Assembly: GCA_002429965.1 (NCBI GenBank)
Contig: DJBG01000011.1
Span: 38,061-45,412, forward strand
Direction: 5' to 3'
Length of the DNA stretch: 7,352 nt
Source of the DNA: Hungatella sp. UBA5982
GTDB lineage: Bacteria; Bacillota; Clostridia; Lachnospirales; Lachnospiraceae
Part shown: positions 5,733-7,352 of the stretch, in pieces
Numbering within the stretch: position 1 is the stretch's first letter
How the letters are laid out: each line of letters begins with the position of its first letter
Notes under the pieces: generated by a model
Database searches by the model: none
Seen by the model: only the letters and a program-made list of their open reading frames with translations
Told to the model about the DNA's origin: nothing
Translations under genes and position numbers: made by a program

Positions 5733-5750
5733 GGATATGCTTACATATCC
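5733..5750. repeat. Perfect 7-bp inverted repeat between the kinase gene and galE
   Basis: GGATATG (5733-5739) and CATATCC (5744-5750) form a perfect hairpin with a 4-nt loop in the 126-bp gap, with no U-run after it on the minus strand. A/T-rich -10-like text (TATATAAAAT, about 5717-5708) lies between it and galE without a convincing -35. It could be an operator for a galE promoter, a processing site or an mRNA stabiliser; the sequence does not decide. A weaker ATGCC/GGCAT pairing lies closer to the kinase stop (about 5756-5775). Confidence 0.35.
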
Positions 5751-5811
5751 AGTTGATGCCTGGTGAAGCGGGGCATGCTGTTCATTAATTCAATGTTGAA
5801 AGCTGCTTTTC

Positions 5812-6924
5812 TTATTTTTCACTCTTGCGGACAATCTCTTCCATTTCTTCCCACTTCTTCTCCATGTCAGCCACAAGCGCAAACTGGGTCCTGGTCCGGT
5901 CCAGATTGTGATTTTCTCTGCTTGTGTGGAAATAAGTATCTCCCTGAAGAAAATCTGTTAAGAAACGCACGCCGCACTCAAAAGTCATAAGCTTTGCCCC
6001 CATGGGAAGCATCTTCTTTTCATCCGGCGACAAACTTCCTTTACATCCCTCTAAATATCCTCTGGTATAGGTCTCAAACAGAGGCAGGGACAAGGATACC
6101 TTGCTCACATCAGGCTCATCCTCCTCAGCCGTATTGGCCCCAAAACGGATGGAATCGCCAAAATCAAAGATGGACAGGCCTGGCATAATTGTATCCAGGT
6201 CAATCACACACAGGGCTTCTCCGGTTTCATCATCGATCATGATGTTATTAAGCTTGGTATCATTGTGGGTAACACAGAGAGGGAGCCTGCCTTCCTTTAA
6301 CATATTCATGGCAATGGCTGCCTCTTTCTCCCGGTCAAGGGCGAATTTTATTTCAGCCTCTACCAGATGGGCACGGCCGCAGGTATCGGCTTTCACAGCC
6401 GCCTTAAAGGCTTCCATACGAACCGGGGTGTTGTGGAAATCAGGGATGGTTTCCGCCAGTTCATCTGCCGGATATTCTGCCAGCAGGCGTTTAAACCGCC
6501 CGAACGCCTTGCCGCTACGGTAGAAATCCTCCGGTTGTCTTACCTTATCATAGGTGGTGGCCCCTCCAATAAAAAGATAGCCTCTCCAATAATTCCCGTC
6601 ACTGTCCTGGCAGTAATCCTTGCCATCTGTTGCTTTCACAATATTAAGCGTCTCCCTGGCCGGATCTCCGCCCTGGGTTTCGATCCGTTCCCGCAAAAAG
6701 GAAGTAACGCCTGCAATATTTCTCATAAGAGAAACCGGGTCCTTAAAGACCTCATGGTTGATTCTCTGGATGATGTAGTGTTTTTCCCCGTCCCCTGTCT
6801 TACAGATCAGACGAAATGTATCATTAATATGGCCGCTTCCATAGCGGTTCCATGAAACCGGCTCTCCCTCAAAGGCCAGAAGTCCGATGGCCTCTCTGAT
6901 TTTTCCGCACTGTGCGTCTCCCAT
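5812..6924 (-). CDS. nahK: N-acetylhexosamine 1-kinase (anomeric kinase, aminoglycoside phosphotransferase fold)
   Basis: A 370-residue cytoplasmic kinase that phosphorylates the anomeric carbon of GlcNAc or GalNAc. It follows bifidobacterial NahK/LnpB motif by motif: 'YGSGHINDTF' (28-37, nucleotide loop region), 'YIIQRIN' and 'LMRNIAGVTS' near 50-75, 'TIPDFHNTP' (159-167), the catalytic loop 'VTHNDTKLNNIMID' (218-231, catalytic Asp222), the metal-binding 'VIDLDTIMPG' (240-249) and 'FDFGDSIRFGA' (253-263). The length agrees with the family. The ATG at 6924 overlaps the upstream stop codon as TAATG and has GGGAGG seven bases before it, which implies translational coupling. An ATG at 6939 would add five residues but consists of that Shine-Dalgarno itself. 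Upstream is a sugar-phosphate nucleotidyltransferase, downstream galE, giving a coherent route to UDP-amino sugars. Exact sugar preference is not readable from sequence. Confidence 0.88.
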   Translation of the reverse strand: MGDAQCGKIREAIGLLAFEGEPVSWNRYGSGHINDTFRLICKTGDGEKHYIIQRINHEVFKDPVSLMRNIAGVTSFLRERIETQGGDPARETLNIVKATDGKDYCQDSDGNYWRGYLFIGGATTYDKVRQPEDFYRSGKAFGRFKRLLAEYPADELAETIPDFHNTPVRMEAFKAAVKADTCGRAHLVEAEIKFALDREKEAAIAMNMLKEGRLPLCVTHNDTKLNNIMIDDETGEALCVIDLDTIMPGLSIFDFGDSIRFGANTAEEDEPDVSKVSLSLPLFETYTRGYLEGCKGSLSPDEKKMLPMGAKLMTFECGVRFLTDFLQGDTYFHTSRENHNLDRTRTQFALVADMEKKWEEMEEIVRKSEK

Positions 6925-7352
6925 TACTTTTCCTCCCATAGCTTATCCGGATACAGGCCGGCTTCTTTCAGTTCTTTGATGGCATTTACCACGGTCTCTT
7001 TGTCTTCTTTATAAGTGACTCCGTACCAGCGGTCCACGCTCTTTAATACTGAAACCTCTGCCTTATCTTCCTTTAACAGCTCATCAACCACAAAGGGAAG
7101 GAAGTATTCACATTTCACAGGATTTACAGGAAGCTCCCTGTCTAAAAATGCGGCAAACCGTTCCTCAAGCTCCTTTAATATGCTGCTTGTGAATCCCCAC
7201 ATATTCATGGATACGATGGTGTCCTCTCCAAGTTCTGTCCAGGTCTTACCGTCATCCTCTGTAAATTCTGCCTTGTCGCCATGTTTTTCGATCCTGGTCC
7301 GCTCATGAATGTCAATGAGCTTTCCTGCTTCATCGGTACTGCATACGCCTCT
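6924..7352 (-). CDS. Sugar-phosphate nucleotidyltransferase (partial, N-terminus outside window)
   Basis: The C-terminal 142 residues of a gene that enters from the right edge, open without a stop from 7352 (first residues RGVCSTDEAGK). The stretch 'TRIEKHGDKAEF', 'DTIVSMNMWGF', 'KCEYFLPFVVDELL' and 'SVDRWYGVTYKEDK' matches my recollection of the C-terminal half of NTP_transferase (glucose-1-phosphate uridylyl/thymidylyltransferase-like) proteins; the nucleotide-binding GGxGTR N-terminus lies outside. 'SMNMWGF' followed by a helix and a Trp-Tyr-Gly-Val motif is the strand and lid region that closes over the sugar phosphate. The TAA stop overlaps the kinase ATG (TAATG), so both are made from one mRNA. 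The likely reaction is UTP plus hexosamine 1-phosphate to UDP-hexosamine plus pyrophosphate; this specificity is inferred from the kinase neighbour. Confidence 0.8.
   Translation of the reverse strand, partial: RGVCSTDEAGKLIDIHERTRIEKHGDKAEFTEDDGKTWTELGEDTIVSMNMWGFTSSILKELEERFAAFLDRELPVNPVKCEYFLPFVVDELLKEDKAEVSVLKSVDRWYGVTYKEDKETVVNAIKELKEAGLYPDKLWEEK

Noticed and set aside
6101..6855. Plus-strand open frames of 140 and 162 codons opposite the kinase gene
   Set aside because: They are antisense to a well-supported kinase with all family motifs, lack ribosome binding sites and have no recognisable domain; they arise from codon bias on the other strand.
1..7352. Insertion sequence, phage, CRISPR, tRNA or toxin-antitoxin elements
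   Set aside because: No transposase or integrase motifs, no regularly spaced direct repeats, no cloverleaf and no small paired ORFs with ribosome binding sites were seen; the two phosphatase-like genes are on separate transcripts and do not form a recognisable defence system.

Overview
The window looks like a chromosomal carbohydrate-use region of a Gram-positive anaerobe in Clostridia, most likely Lachnospiraceae (Lacrimispora/Lachnoclostridium-like). The signs are a lipobox lipoprotein serving as an ABC sugar-binding protein, strong AGGAGG-type ribosome binding sites, moderate G+C in the sugar genes and many short stem-loops between genes. The taxonomic call is inference; no rRNA or other marker is present. 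Every gene except the AraC-type regulator is on the minus strand.

Left part (1-2873): the N-terminal 114 codons of an ABC sugar permease (cut by the window edge) lie downstream of a family 1 sugar-binding lipoprotein gene, with a hairpin between the two. A 235-bp divergent control region follows, with a TATAAT promoter for the transporter and several inverted repeats. It leads into a plus-strand AraC-family regulator with an N-terminal cupin-like domain. This is a standard sugar-sensing regulator/ABC importer pair.

Middle part (2874-4668): a long two-part hairpin (2992-3065) separates the convergent regulator and a PP2C-like phosphatase gene. Upstream of the phosphatase is a small acylphosphatase gene with a basic N-terminal extension. 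Both genes are visibly more A/T-rich than the sugar genes on either side and look like an insertion into the sugar locus. A U-tailed terminator separates them, so they are probably separate transcripts. The phosphatase start region is odd: the only good Shine-Dalgarno is 27 nt from the start codon, with a hairpin in between that could close the gap.

Right part (4669-7352): in transcription order, the C-terminal part of a sugar-phosphate nucleotidyltransferase (cut by the window edge), an N-acetylhexosamine 1-kinase (NahK/LnpB type) starting on a TAATG overlap, and a UDP-glucose 4-epimerase (galE) 126 bp further on. GalE carries Cys at the gatekeeper position that is Tyr299 in E. coli and Cys307 in human GALE, which predicts that it also handles UDP-GlcNAc/UDP-GalNAc. 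Together these suggest salvage of GlcNAc/GalNAc: the kinase makes the 1-phosphate, the nucleotidyltransferase makes the UDP-sugar, and GalE interconverts the 4-epimers. This resembles the lacto-N-biose/galacto-N-biose pathway of bifidobacteria, but with a pyrophosphorylase-type enzyme next to the kinase. No phosphorylase is visible in the window, and a link to the ABC importer on the left is only inferred. I found no mobile element, CRISPR array, tRNA or rRNA, and no clearly new multi-gene system.
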